Shown here one piece after another: positions 1 through 9,078 of a stretch of DNA of 64,000 nt. The notes beneath the pieces are model-generated. The model saw only the letters and a list, made by a program, of their open reading frames with translations, had not been told where the DNA came from and did not search any database. Origin of the DNA: CAZDBA01 sp965224765 (lineage in GTDB: Bacteria; Planctomycetota; Planctomycetia; Pirellulales; Pirellulaceae); NCBI GenBank assembly GCA_965224765.1, contig CBDDAC010000024.1, positions 124,001-188,000 of the forward strand. Direction: 5' to 3'. The stretch's first letter is position 1, and the number at the start of each line of letters is the position of its first letter. The translations under genes and the position numbers were made by a program.

Positions 1-807
1 AGGTCTACTTGGATCCGCACCTTCAATTTCAGCAATCGCTGCTTCGAGAATTTCACGCGTGGTCTTAAGATCAGCGGAGTAATCTGCTCCGACATTCACA
101 TCGACTCGACGACTATCGTTCTTCGTAAAATGAATCATCGTTTCACCATAGATTTGTCCGTTCGGGATAATCAAACGGCGGTTGTCGAGCGTGTTGAGCT
201 GGGTTGTAAATAATTCGATTTCCTCGACCGTTCCCTCCCAGTCGCCGAGTTTAACATAGTCGTCGATCTTGAATGGACGAAAGATTAGCAGCATCAGGCC
301 CGCCGCGAAATTGCCCAAAGTTCCTTGCAGCGCCATTCCAACCGCAAAACCCACAGCAGCCAAAATTGCCGCGAAACTGGTCACATCAATATCGAAATGG
401 CTCAACACTCCCAGCAACACAATGATCATGATGACATTGCGAATCATCTTGGAACTGAACTTCCCGAGCGTCTTGTCGACCTTGCTGGAGACCACGGAAC
501 CGAGCAAGCGACCGATAAAGGACGAGATCATAAATCCGACAAAAATCAAAATAATGACAACGCCGGCAGGAATCAGATATTCATCCGTCAAATCCTTGAA
601 CGCGGCTGCATCTCCATTAATTGAATCACGAATCTTGTTGACCAGACTTTGTCCAGCTTCCTGCACCTGAGCGACGACTTCAGATCCCACTTTTGCGCTA
701 TCCTCTGTTTGATCTATTTCAGCATCCTCAACTTGGCCCCACGCAGAGGAGAACGCAAGCATCGTAAAAACAAGCGCACTGGCTATCAATCGCATCGTTG
801 AGAACAT
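1..807 (-). CDS. MscS-family mechanosensitive ion channel, C-terminus beyond window
   Basis: Small-conductance mechanosensitive channel that releases solutes on hypo-osmotic shock. Reading leftward from ATG at 807 gives 269 codons still open at base 1. A signal peptide (about residues 1-24, cleavage after SAWG) precedes a short charged linker. Membrane segments lie near residues 78-103 and 122-137, and the Gly/Ala-rich pore helix (AAVGFAVGMALQGTLG region) at about 144-175. The beta domain follows (FRPFKIDDYV, then RRLIIPNGQ), all typical of MscS. The cytoplasmic C-terminal part is missing because the window ends. A second ATG at 795 is possible but would shorten the signal peptide. The cleaved signal and three-helix arrangement fit planctomycete and proteobacterial MscS relatives. 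The gene is divergent from flhA. Confidence 0.9.
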   Translation of the reverse strand, partial: MFSTMRLIASALVFTMLAFSSAWGQVEDAEIDQTEDSAKVGSEVVAQVQEAGQSLVNKIRDSINGDAAAFKDLTDEYLIPAGVVIILIFVGFMISSFIGRLLGSVVSSKVDKTLGKFSSKMIRNVIMIIVLLGVLSHFDIDVTSFAAILAAVGFAVGMALQGTLGNFAAGLMLLIFRPFKIDDYVKLGDWEGTVEEIELFTTQLNTLDNRRLIIPNGQIYGETMIHFTKNDSRRVDVNVGADYSADLKTTREILEAAIAEIEGADPSRP

Positions 808-1010
808 GTCTATCGCTCAAAAAACTCTGGTTCGTGTTTTAAAAAGTCGCGGCGATTCTAGAGTCTCAGTGAGGTCACGCAATATCTCTTTTTTTGCCTC
901 AAGAAATTGATTCGTTTTGCCGACAGCGTGCCGACTTGATCTGGACGAGATGGATTGGCTTCTTTAACCTGCCCGCCTAAACATCCATTTTCAGATGCAT
1001 ATTGGTTTCG

Positions 1011-3080
1011 ATGTTAAATCTGAACAACGCCCGAAACTTGGTTCAGTGGTTGGTTCCTATAGGAATCGTCGCTTGCCTAATGATCATCTTTGTGCCGCTG
1101 CCCGCGGCAGTCATGGACATGCTGCTAGCGGCAAACATTACGATCGCAATCGTGATTTTGCTGACCACTGTCTATGTGCGGACTCCACTCGAATTAAGCA
1201 TTTTCCCTTCGCTTTTGCTTGCAACTACAATGATGCGGCTGGCGTTGAATATTGCGACAACACGATTAATTCTGACTCGGGGAGCGATCGACGGGGAATT
1301 GGCAGCCGGTGGTGTCATCAACAGCTTTAGTGGATTTGTGTCCGGAAATCAGATTGCAGTTGGCCTAGTCATTTTTGCTATCATCGTGATCGTCCAGTTT
1401 GTTGTCATCACCAAAGGTGCAACACGCATCAGTGAAGTCTCTGCAAGATTCGCGTTGGACGGCATGCCTGGCAAGCAAATGGCCATCGATGCAGAACTCA
1501 ATGCCGGTAATATTACTCATGAACAAGCAACTCAACGTCGCAGTGAAGTCGCTGAGCACGCGGATTTCTATGGTGCGATGGACGGTGCCAGCAAATTCGT
1601 TCGCGGAGATGCAATTGCTGGCGTCTTGATTACGGTTATCAATATCATCGGCGGTTTGTTTATCGGACTTTCGCAAGGAATGAATCTCGCACAAGCTGGC
1701 GAAACCTTTACTCGATTGACAATCGGAGACGGCCTAGTAAGCCAACTACCTGCCTTGCTGATCAGTGTTTCAGCGGGCCTGTTGCTGACACGGGGCACCC
1801 GAAAAACCGATCTACCACAAGAAACGGTAACTCAGCTGTTCTCACGACCTGCGATCATGATCATTACCGCTGGGTTCCTGGCAGCAATGGTATTTACCAA
1901 ACTTCCTGCCGTTCCATTGTTGGTCATTGCAGCCGCTTGTGGCTCCGTCGCTTACTTGCTTCTCAACAAGCCTGCCGTTCAGCCTGAGCCAGCCAAACAA
2001 CCTGCGAACCCCAAACCGCAATCGCTGGAGCAGCCGATCAGCAAGTTGCTTGAGCGCGACGTCATGGAATTCGAACTTGGAATCGAACTAATTCCCCTTG
2101 CCGATTCCCGAAAAGGGGGCACGCTGCTAGCAGAAATTACGGCGGTTCGAGTTCAACTCGCCAAAGAATTGGGAGTTATTTTGCCCAAAGTTCGTGTTCG
2201 AGACAATCTGTCACTGGAAGGTAGACGGTTCCAAATTCTTTTGCATGGCAATCAAGTTTTGACGGGAACCATCCACCCTGACCAGCGGCTGGTCCCAGAC
2301 TGTCGTCGAGCCGAAAAAGAAACCACTATCATGACGACGTCGGATTTCCCCTGGGCCCCGCACGCAGGTTGGACGGACGATCAGGCTCAAGGAAGCATTT
2401 CGGCAACTGACGCTCTGAGGCAGGCCTTAAACTGGGTTGCGAATCGCCATGCGAGTGAGTTATTGACTCGGGACGCGACGCGGCAGCTGGTCGACGAGCT
2501 AAAGAAGAATTCGCCTACGGTTGTGGACGAGTTGATCCCAGCCCAAATGTCGCTGGGACAAGTCCAACAGGTCCTATCGGCTTTGGTTTTTGAGGGCGTA
2601 TCACTCCGGCCGCTGAATCTGATTCTGGAGGCATTGAGTGACTTTGCTTCGCTAACCAAGGATCGCGGTGAACTTGTTGAGAGAGTCCGCCAAAGGCTCT
2701 CTCGTCAGATCAGCCATTACCTTCGTAGTCAGCGACGAAACATCATCTGTTTTGGCATTTCGGAAGACCTGCAACACCGAATTGCGGTTGGCTTTGAGCC
2801 CACCCCACAAGGATACAAACTCGATTTACCTTCAGAGACAACTGACAAACTGCGTCAATCGATTGCGATAGGTGCGGAACACCTCCAGTCCATTGATCGC
2901 AGACCCGTGCTATTTGTCAACCAAGAGATTCGCCCCGTCGTTGCTTGGCTGGCCGAAGACATGATTCCTCACCTATTCGTCCTGGGAAGCAACGAACTAT
3001 CGTCGGACACGAATACTGATTCAATCGCTGAGATCACAACCGAGGACATCATCGCGACAAAGTCATCCGCCGCCGCCTAG
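1011..3080 (+). CDS. flhA: Flagellar type III export gate protein FlhA
   Basis: Inner-membrane component of the flagellar export gate that couples proton flow to secretion and docks substrates on its cytoplasmic ring. The protein is about 690 residues, the usual length. Eight hydrophobic segments occupy roughly residues 15-330. The conserved cytoplasmic loop (RISEVSARFALDGMPGKQMA) lies at about 140-170, the FHIPEP family hallmark region. A soluble C-terminal domain runs from about 350 to 690. An in-frame TTG at 1002 lies three codons upstream of the ATG used here; neither has a good Shine-Dalgarno, so the exact start is open. No other flagellar export gene is adjacent, but the flagellar sigma factor follows 0.9 kb downstream on the same strand. 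Confidence 0.95.
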   Translation: MLNLNNARNLVQWLVPIGIVACLMIIFVPLPAAVMDMLLAANITIAIVILLTTVYVRTPLELSIFPSLLLATTMMRLALNIATTRLILTRGAIDGELAAGGVINSFSGFVSGNQIAVGLVIFAIIVIVQFVVITKGATRISEVSARFALDGMPGKQMAIDAELNAGNITHEQATQRRSEVAEHADFYGAMDGASKFVRGDAIAGVLITVINIIGGLFIGLSQGMNLAQAGETFTRLTIGDGLVSQLPALLISVSAGLLLTRGTRKTDLPQETVTQLFSRPAIMIITAGFLAAMVFTKLPAVPLLVIAAACGSVAYLLLNKPAVQPEPAKQPANPKPQSLEQPISKLLERDVMEFELGIELIPLADSRKGGTLLAEITAVRVQLAKELGVILPKVRVRDNLSLEGRRFQILLHGNQVLTGTIHPDQRLVPDCRRAEKETTIMTTSDFPWAPHAGWTDDQAQGSISATDALRQALNWVANRHASELLTRDATRQLVDELKKNSPTVVDELIPAQMSLGQVQQVLSALVFEGVSLRPLNLILEALSDFASLTKDRGELVERVRQRLSRQISHYLRSQRRNIICFGISEDLQHRIAVGFEPTPQGYKLDLPSETTDKLRQSIAIGAEHLQSIDRRPVLFVNQEIRPVVAWLAEDMIPHLFVLGSNELSSDTNTDSIAEITTEDIIATKSSAAA

Positions 3081-3196
3081 TACTACAGTTGCACTTCGAC
3101 GAAACGGATTGCATTAGCGGCCTGACACTCTGGAAAATGCACTTTCCGATTCTATGGGCTTTGTTCAAGAACCTGGCAAAAAAAACATCTGCGACT

Positions 3197-3430
3197 GTAG
3201 TACGAGTGCCTCGCCCGTCTTCGATTGGCGGGCCGAAAACGTCAGATACACCGATTTTCTTAGCCTTGTAAAACGTCAATTCAAGACGATCCGGAAACTA
3301 ACCCCAAGTTCAACGTTTGAGAGGAACTGGAATTGTTTCGGCAGGAGCCTCAACCTCCCGTAAAAGGCAAAACATCTCGACGAAGGGTGACATGCTCCTC
3401 GCTTGCGTGGGCATGTGGTGTTCCGCCAAC
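3197..3430. repeat. Dispersed intergenic repeat, copy A
   Basis: About 230 bp of non-coding DNA whose parts recur at 3437-3560 (partial), 52878-53067 and 53110-53345. Shared blocks, in order: CCTCGCCCG then TTCGATTGGC; GGAAACTAACCCCAAG; TTTCGGCAGGAGCCTCAACC; and CTCCTCGCTTGCGTGGGCAT. Copies differ by substitutions and short gaps, so this is a diverged family rather than a recent duplication. It sits between flhA and fliA. The short reading frames inside it are not conserved between copies and are not treated as genes. Confidence 0.8.
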
Positions 3431-3436
3431 AGCCGA

Positions 3437-3560
3437 AGTACCTCCGCCCGTATCCTTGTACCCGTCAATTCAAAAACGGTCCGGAAACTAACCCCAAGTT
3501 CAACGTTTGAGAGGAAAAGGAATTGTTTCGGCAGGAGCCTCAACCTCCCGTAAAAAGACA
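3437..3560. repeat. Dispersed intergenic repeat, copy B (partial)
   Basis: Shorter second copy lying head-to-tail after copy A. It keeps the GGAAACTAACCCCAAG block, the AACGTTTGAGAGGAA block and TTTCGGCAGGAGCCTCAACC, but lacks the first TTCGATTGGC block and the final CTCCTCGCTTGCG block. From about 3561 to 3985 I see no gene. A GCCGATAA octamer at 3699-3706 resembles a sigma-28 -10 element but may be chance. Confidence 0.75.
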
Positions 3561-3985
3561 AAAAACTCGAGGACGGGGACCCTGCTCCCGACATGAAAAA
3601 TTCAATACTGCTATCAGGATCAACTTCTTTTCTGCAACCTCTAACCTCGGCCCGGTTTGCATAATTGTAAATTTTCGCAAAAGCTTAACGTCGAATTGGC
3701 CGATAATCAGAAGACGATTCCGTTTGCCTGTCGTAAGCTTTTTTCGCAAAAACACTATCAAAATAAAACAAATTATCAGAATTGTAATTTGTTCATTGAC
3801 GCGACTTCCAAGTTTTTGATAGAGACTCGCTTTCAACAACGAACAACATCAAATCGTGATGGTGTTCAACATGGCTTTGATTCGTCTTTCGACTGATCAA
3901 GGAACTCAAAACTCAAGTTGCCTCGCTTATCAAAAGTAATCGGGGCAACCAACGGTATACGACGCGAACAATCACGGAGGATTGC

Positions 3986-4774
3986 ATGGCGACAACGGTT
4001 GCACAGCAAGAAGAAATTCTGCAAGTCTGGAAAACTTACAAAAGGGACCCATCAAACAAGGAACTTCGAAACCTGTTGATGGAACGATATTTCCCTCTTG
4101 TAAAATACAATGGCGAAAGAATCTGGCAGCGATTGCCAGACGGCGTCGAACTAGATGACTTGATCTCCGCAGGTGTATTTGGCCTGATGGATGCGATAGA
4201 CGCATTTGATTTATCGCGGGGCGTCAAGTTTGAAACCTACTGCGTTCCACGAATTCGTGGTGCAATGCTCGATGAACTTCGGTCAATGGACTGGGTCCCA
4301 CGTTTGGTCCGATCCAAAGCCAGCAAACTTGCGGACGCGACCAAGAAGCTTGAAGCCAAGCTGGGCCGGTCGCCAACCGTTCTCGAGTTGTCTGAGCGGA
4401 TGGAGCTGACCGTCAAAGAGCTTGAAAAGATGATGCGCGACGCCAGTGCGGTCAATCTAATCAGCCTCAACAAGAAATGGTACGAAACTGACAGCTACAA
4501 AGATGTTCGAGAAATCGACATTTTGGAAGACAAAAAGGGAGAAGACCCCACTCGACGCATCTACAAGAATGACCTGATGCGACTGGTGACCAAAGGTCTT
4601 AACCGCAACGAGAGACTCATCATCATTCTTTATTACTACGAAGAACTGACGATGAAGGAAATTGGCGCGACTCTCGATTTGAGTGAAAGTCGCGTAAGCC
4701 AAATGCACTCAAGCATCGTTCAACGATTGCAAAAGCAACTTGGTAAACGACGGACTGAATTCGGACGATCTTAG
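3986..4774 (+). CDS. fliA: Flagellar sigma factor FliA (sigma-28 / WhiG family)
   Basis: Directs RNA polymerase to late flagellar and motility promoters. 262 residues, the normal size. Region 2 spans roughly residues 25-100 (FPLVKYNGERI, then DLISAGVFGLMDAIDAFD). Region 3 with the signature AMLDELRSMDWVPR follows at about 85-150. Region 4 with a helix-turn-helix (TMKEIGATLDLSESRVSQMH) is at about 215-250. The start is fixed by a strong CGGAGG Shine-Dalgarno about eight bases before ATG. The gene is monocistronic: a 280-bp AT-rich leader precedes it and an intrinsic terminator follows. Its partner flhA lies upstream on the same strand. Confidence 0.95.
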   Translation: MATTVAQQEEILQVWKTYKRDPSNKELRNLLMERYFPLVKYNGERIWQRLPDGVELDDLISAGVFGLMDAIDAFDLSRGVKFETYCVPRIRGAMLDELRSMDWVPRLVRSKASKLADATKKLEAKLGRSPTVLELSERMELTVKELEKMMRDASAVNLISLNKKWYETDSYKDVREIDILEDKKGEDPTRRIYKNDLMRLVTKGLNRNERLIIILYYYEELTMKEIGATLDLSESRVSQMHSSIVQRLQKQLGKRRTEFGRS

Positions 4775-4794
4775 GACAAGATGACCACAAAACC

Positions 4795-4828
4795 AAAGCA
4801 CTGCCATCAACCGGCAGTGCTTTTTTTG
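4795..4828 (+). terminator. Intrinsic terminator of fliA
   Basis: Perfect 11-bp stem (AAAGCACTGCC pairing with GGCAGTGCTTT) with a short loop, ending in a run of seven T. It lies 20 bases after the fliA stop and before the convergent gene ending at 4920. Confidence 0.92.
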
Positions 4829-4919
4829 TTTAGCAATTTACAACACTTCAGAATTGAAGTGACTGAATCTTATTCTTCTTCTTTTGGAAACGCGAAACAA
4901 GTGAAGCCCGGCAATTGAA

Positions 4920-6335
4920 TCAACCTAACCAATCTGCCTCAAGCCGTTGAAAGAACTCAATGGATGTTTTCGCATCGCCACTGGCGTCAACCAGTCCGCC
5001 ACCTGGGAAACGTGAATCATCGGCGTCGCCCCATTGCTGCCACATGATTCCGTGAACGATCGGTCTTGCGATCATCATGGGAATTACAGTTTCCAATAAC
5101 TCAAACCGCTGTTCGTCCCGTAGAACAGAACGCGGATGATAGATGGACGAACTGGAGCCACCCGAAGCCCCATCAGTTGTCCGTTCACCACTAGGGCTTC
5201 GTAAACAAATAACCAATGGCAATCCCAGCTGAGACCAGATATCAATCAGTTCAATCCATTGAAGCGGATCACGAATGGCGGACCCACCTGGCCAGTAGTC
5301 GAGATTTATTTCCAGGCCTAACATCGAAATCCGCACGCCACGGCGCAACAAACTATCCGCAATCTGAAGTGGATGGGTCCCCCCTACAGACCACGCGAGT
5401 CGTTCTGCCCATGGAAAGTCAAAACTGATCATCACGGGCAGGTCGGATGAGGAATCTTCGATCGTCTGAATCAACTCACTCGTCAGCTGAAGTTGCTGAG
5501 GATAACTTAGGTGTCGATGTCCGGTCCCGTTCAGCCCAGATACAGCGTGGACCAATTTAACAGAGGAAGGCAAGCGTTTAAAAACCTCTCGTGTGCCTGC
5601 CAGAATCTGTGCTTTCCTGGCCTCGAAATCGTCCAGCGCCAGAAGCTTTTCGGAAATTCCATTTGGGCTGGCATCCAAAAGCGGCCCCAAAACCGTTGGC
5701 TTGGAGGGCGCCTGCTCGATTTGATCACTGGAAAGCTGAACTAGATCGGCGAAGCCACACTCCAGGCTTGGCGCGAATTGTTTTCCGACCCCTGCGCGAA
5801 CGCCCATCCAAAATCTTGCTTCGGTTGCCTGTTGACGGCGAACGGGAACAATCTGCTTTCCGAACTCTTGGGCAATTTTGAAAATCGCAGTCATCGACCT
5901 TTCGAGAGAGATACGCGCCGTTTCACTCTTACTCTTTTTATCTGAATGAAGAATCGCAGCTCCCAAATGCCGCACGGCTTCTGCAGTAAGCTGGTGAACC
6001 TCGTCAGAAATCCCCAATCCTCCATCCTGCCAAATCGCAATTTGATTCCGCAAACGGTTCGCTGTACCGCGAGCAAGTTCCGTGACCAGACAATACGATT
6101 GTGGGCTTTCGGGAAGTGTTCCCGTGGCTACCACCAATTCACCATATTCTTCGAATGGAAACGCGACAAACACATGGCCTGATTCGTCACGATTTCGCTG
6201 GATGAAGAGCGTCTGACCATCCAGATTTACTTTGCATGGCCAGGGAATTCCATCGATCCCAACGACATGGACAGTCCGAGCCTGACGATCCTGAAGTTCC
6301 CAGCTTTCGGGGATGTCAAATAAAAATCGACCCAT
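4920..6335 (-). CDS. Conserved planctomycete protein with GH10-like TIM-barrel C-terminus
   Basis: Function not established. From ATG at 6335 (MGRFLFDIPES) the product is about 471 residues; an upstream extension to 6434 is open but looks unlike coding sequence. No signal peptide, so probably cytoplasmic. The N-terminal 100 residues look like a beta-rich carbohydrate-binding fold. The C-terminal half resembles a family 10 glycoside hydrolase barrel: a VMISFDFPWAER strand, an ISMLGLEINLDYWPGG stretch, and HGIMWQQWGDADDSRFPGGG followed by GLVDASGDAKTS, like the last GH10 strands. Clear paired catalytic glutamates in the usual NE and TE motifs were not found, so activity is uncertain. The gene is divergent from purC across a 390-bp spacer. 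Confidence 0.75.
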   Translation of the reverse strand: MGRFLFDIPESWELQDRQARTVHVVGIDGIPWPCKVNLDGQTLFIQRNRDESGHVFVAFPFEEYGELVVATGTLPESPQSYCLVTELARGTANRLRNQIAIWQDGGLGISDEVHQLTAEAVRHLGAAILHSDKKSKSETARISLERSMTAIFKIAQEFGKQIVPVRRQQATEARFWMGVRAGVGKQFAPSLECGFADLVQLSSDQIEQAPSKPTVLGPLLDASPNGISEKLLALDDFEARKAQILAGTREVFKRLPSSVKLVHAVSGLNGTGHRHLSYPQQLQLTSELIQTIEDSSSDLPVMISFDFPWAERLAWSVGGTHPLQIADSLLRRGVRISMLGLEINLDYWPGGSAIRDPLQWIELIDIWSQLGLPLVICLRSPSGERTTDGASGGSSSSIYHPRSVLRDEQRFELLETVIPMMIARPIVHGIMWQQWGDADDSRFPGGGLVDASGDAKTSIEFFQRLEADWLG

Positions 6336-6727
6336 GAGATTCCAAGTAATTAGTCGTTTGAGAATTGGCGGGGGGTTCCCGCAATGGTTGTCGACAGGCG
6401 ATCCTACGCGCTTTGAAACATCGGCAAGGCACATTTTAGCAAATTATTGCGTCCAGCTCTCCGCACCGACCGGAATACCAAAGCAAGAAAATGAGTATGA
6501 TATGTTTTTTGCCACAAAAAATTCGATTGAAAAAGGTCCTGAAAAACAGGGACTTCTGCCTACAACATTTCAATCCAATGCCTTTTGGTCATACGATTAG
6601 ATGTTAATCTACCCCGGCGTTCAATGTGCCCCGGCGGATTGCCGCAGCTCCAGGGACTTTTTACCGAGTGTCTGGTGACGTATAGTTCTATTTTCGACCT
6701 CCCTCCAGAAAAGCAAAGGGCAGCAAG
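6336..6727. other. Divergent intergenic region upstream of purC
   Basis: 392 bp between two divergently transcribed genes, so it should carry both promoters. It contains A/T-rich stretches around 6480-6540, but I see no clear riboswitch, strong inverted repeat or conserved small gene. Confidence 0.5.
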
Positions 6728-7585
6728 TTGACGACGCTAGTCAGACAAGGAAAAGTCCGGGACGTTTATGACCTGGGCGAGCAGTATTTGATGGTTGCCA
6801 GCGATCGCATTAGCGCGTTTGACTGGATTCTTCCAACTCGCATTCAGGATAAGGGCCGCGTGCTCACCCAGATCAGCAACTTCTGGTTCGACTATTTTGA
6901 TTTTCCAAATCATTTGATTGACATGAATCTTTCGGACGTTGAGTTACCCGAAGGCTTGCCCCTCGAAGAACTTGAAGGTCGTACGATGATCGTCAAAAAA
7001 TGTGAGGTGGTTCCGATTGAATGCGTGGTCCGCGGATACCTTGTAGGCTCTGGCTGGCGGGACTATCAACGGACCAGCTCCGTTTGCGGGATCGACCTTC
7101 CAGCAGGACTCCCCAATTGTGCAAAATTTGAGGAACCCCTGTTTACTCCTGCAACCAAAGCGGAAGAGGGTCACGACGAAAACATCTCTTTTCAGCAGAT
7201 GTGTGACGCTATCGGAACGGAAACGGCAGAACAACTCAAGCAAATGAGCATGGAAATCTACACTCGCGGACGCGACTTCGCTGCCGAGAAGGGGATTATC
7301 CTGGCGGATACGAAATTTGAGTTTGGCTGGTACGAAGGTGAACTCATCTTGATTGACGAAGTCCTCACCCCAGACAGCTCCCGCTTTTGGCCTGCCGATC
7401 AATACGAAGCCGGCCGAAACCAGGTATCGTTCGACAAGCAATTCGTCCGTGAGTTTTTGGACACCACCGATTGGGACAAAAACTGCGAACCTCCTGAGTT
7501 GCCAGAAGAGATCGTCAACAAGACCCGCCAAAAGTACATCGACGCCTACGAGCGTTTGACAGGGCAAGAATTTGCCTGGAAATAA
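6728..7585 (+). CDS. purC: Phosphoribosylaminoimidazole-succinocarboxamide synthase (SAICAR synthetase)
   Basis: Joins CAIR and aspartate using ATP to form SAICAR in purine biosynthesis; cytoplasmic. 285 residues, the longer (eukaryote-like) PurC type. Visible motifs: QGKVRDVYDL nucleotide loop near the N-terminus, VASDRISAFDWILP, CVVRGYLVGSGWRDY, ADTKFEFGW, and IDEVLTPDSSRFWP. The only plausible start is TTG at 6728, because an in-frame stop lies at 6683-6685 and no ATG or GTG intervenes; a TTG start may mean modest expression. It is not in a purine operon. Confidence 0.95.
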   Translation: MTTLVRQGKVRDVYDLGEQYLMVASDRISAFDWILPTRIQDKGRVLTQISNFWFDYFDFPNHLIDMNLSDVELPEGLPLEELEGRTMIVKKCEVVPIECVVRGYLVGSGWRDYQRTSSVCGIDLPAGLPNCAKFEEPLFTPATKAEEGHDENISFQQMCDAIGTETAEQLKQMSMEIYTRGRDFAAEKGIILADTKFEFGWYEGELILIDEVLTPDSSRFWPADQYEAGRNQVSFDKQFVREFLDTTDWDKNCEPPELPEEIVNKTRQKYIDAYERLTGQEFAWK

Positions 7586-7630
7586 TTCCGACTAGTGGTT
7601 TGTCAAAGCTAAAAATTGGAGCTGGCGACA

Positions 7631-7695
7631 TTAGCCGTTTTGGCGCTAGCCACGGTTTTTGTTTGTTCAACCGCGGCTAGCGCCGAAACGGCTAA
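7631..7695. terminator. Large inverted repeat between convergent genes
   Basis: Two 25-base arms, 7631-7655 and 7671-7695, pair with only a few mismatches around a T-rich 15-base loop. The arms carry TTAGCCGTTTTGGCGCTAGC and its complement. It lies 45 bases after purC and before the gene ending at 7890, so it probably acts as a bidirectional terminator. The sequence resembles the abundant intergenic palindromes of Rhodopirellula-type genomes. Confidence 0.75.
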
Positions 7696-7889
7696 TCCTA
7701 AGATTAAGCTCTGACAGACCACGAGATCGTCGCACCAGGTTTTCCCTTGGTCGATTCGGTCACGCAGTTCTCAAGCCAACTGGCGAGAGATGCGTGCCCT
7801 CGTTAGGTGTACGGATCTCAGCAAAGAATTCGCATGCGGCACTCAATGTGGTCCGCGTTTTACCCTTGGCCTGCGATTGGCACATGAGA

Positions 7890-8612
7890 CTATTTGTCTT
7901 CCTCGATTTGCTGGCCCGAAATTAACCGTACGTTCTCAAGCGCTGCCCAAACTTCGTGATCAAAACTTTTAGGCGACAGCTCAAACACAACCAAGTGTTT
8001 TGCTCCTGACTTGCGGCCACTCACTTTGGCATTCAATCGGATCCAGTCCTTGGTACTGAACGCGTCAAACAAACGCACCTTGCCTTTGAAGATTTCTCCA
8101 TCCTGAACGAAAACAGCAATCGGCTTTGCCAGTTTTTCAGGTTCCAATTCTCCACCTCCAGAAACAGCGCGAGCCAAACCTGCAAAGTACGTTTCGAGTA
8201 GACCCGAGATTCGCTCTTCCGTCAGCTTCGGATCTTCATCAATCTCCCAAACGAACTTGTAGGTCCAAAATTCCGGACTGTCTGGACGAGACCAACCTGG
8301 GGCAAATCGAATGTCTTCAATGCCATTGAATTCGATCGATGGAGCAAAGGAAAGTGGAAATTTAATCTGTTCGACGTTCCAGCCACCTGGCGACTCGAGC
8401 AGTTGAATGCTCTCCAGCAGGCCTTCCTCCTGTCGAGCCTCTTTGGAGACATGAACAAACACCTCTCCGTTAAACCGAAATAGCCCGCCTGAGAAGCCAA
8501 ACCAAAGTACAGAACCACGTTTGTCGGGCAGACGAGAATCATCCTGTCCGTTGCAACTGGCGACGACTACGGACGAACTGAACAAGCAAACAACGAACAA
8601 AATGATGATCAC
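7890..8612 (-). CDS. Secreted protein of unknown function
   Basis: 240 residues with an N-terminal hydrophobic signal (MIIILFVVCLFSSSVVVASC), likely exported and possibly a lipoprotein on that cysteine, though the lipobox (VVASC) is imperfect. The rest is beta-rich, with the strands WKVDxxxFPLSF-like and FWTYKFVWEIDEDP, and ends in KHLVVFELSPKSFDHEVW. I recognise no catalytic motif or family. It is transcribed alone, convergent to purC. Confidence 0.75.
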   Translation of the reverse strand: MIIILFVVCLFSSSVVVASCNGQDDSRLPDKRGSVLWFGFSGGLFRFNGEVFVHVSKEARQEEGLLESIQLLESPGGWNVEQIKFPLSFAPSIEFNGIEDIRFAPGWSRPDSPEFWTYKFVWEIDEDPKLTEERISGLLETYFAGLARAVSGGGELEPEKLAKPIAVFVQDGEIFKGKVRLFDAFSTKDWIRLNAKVSGRKSGAKHLVVFELSPKSFDHEVWAALENVRLISGQQIEEDK

Positions 8613-9078
8613 AAGAAACCTATCTCAAAAAAGAGTGGCGGACTGAAAACTGATTCTATCGCTCTCCGGTACGGGCTTTCAAAACGGAGAGTTCGATCGC
8701 ATCGCAAATTAGCGGTAACACCTTTGTAACAGAAGCCGTCTTCGCATCAAAAAGTCTGTCGCCAAGAACTCAAAAATCTCCGACTTGCACTCTGCAAAAT
8801 GCGATTCTCAAAAACGGCCAGAGGACGTTCGCAACCGCTGAGCGTCGAAATCCCTTCGGAGCATGCGGCGGGGCAAGGCATCAATCACCGACAGGCAGTC
8901 ACTCAATTTCGTGCAAAACACACGAGCAACTCTGATTTCAAATACATATTTGATTTCGAAACGAATGGCCACTACAGACGGTATCCGAGGGAAAAGTACT
9001 GCGTACCGGACACGCTCACGCCGAATCAGCGGAGTGGTTTCCTTTAATAGGCAGGACGACGTCGAGTTTCAACGAAGC
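8613..9078. other. 466-bp spacer without a gene
   Basis: Lies upstream of the secreted protein at 7890-8612 and downstream of the lipoprotein gene ending at 9079. It should hold the promoter of the former and terminator of the latter. Short frames inside have no family resemblance; I see no repeat or RNA motif. Confidence 0.5.

Noticed and set aside
6944..7567. 207-residue minus-strand frame over purC
   Set aside because: Antisense to purC, which has all family motifs.
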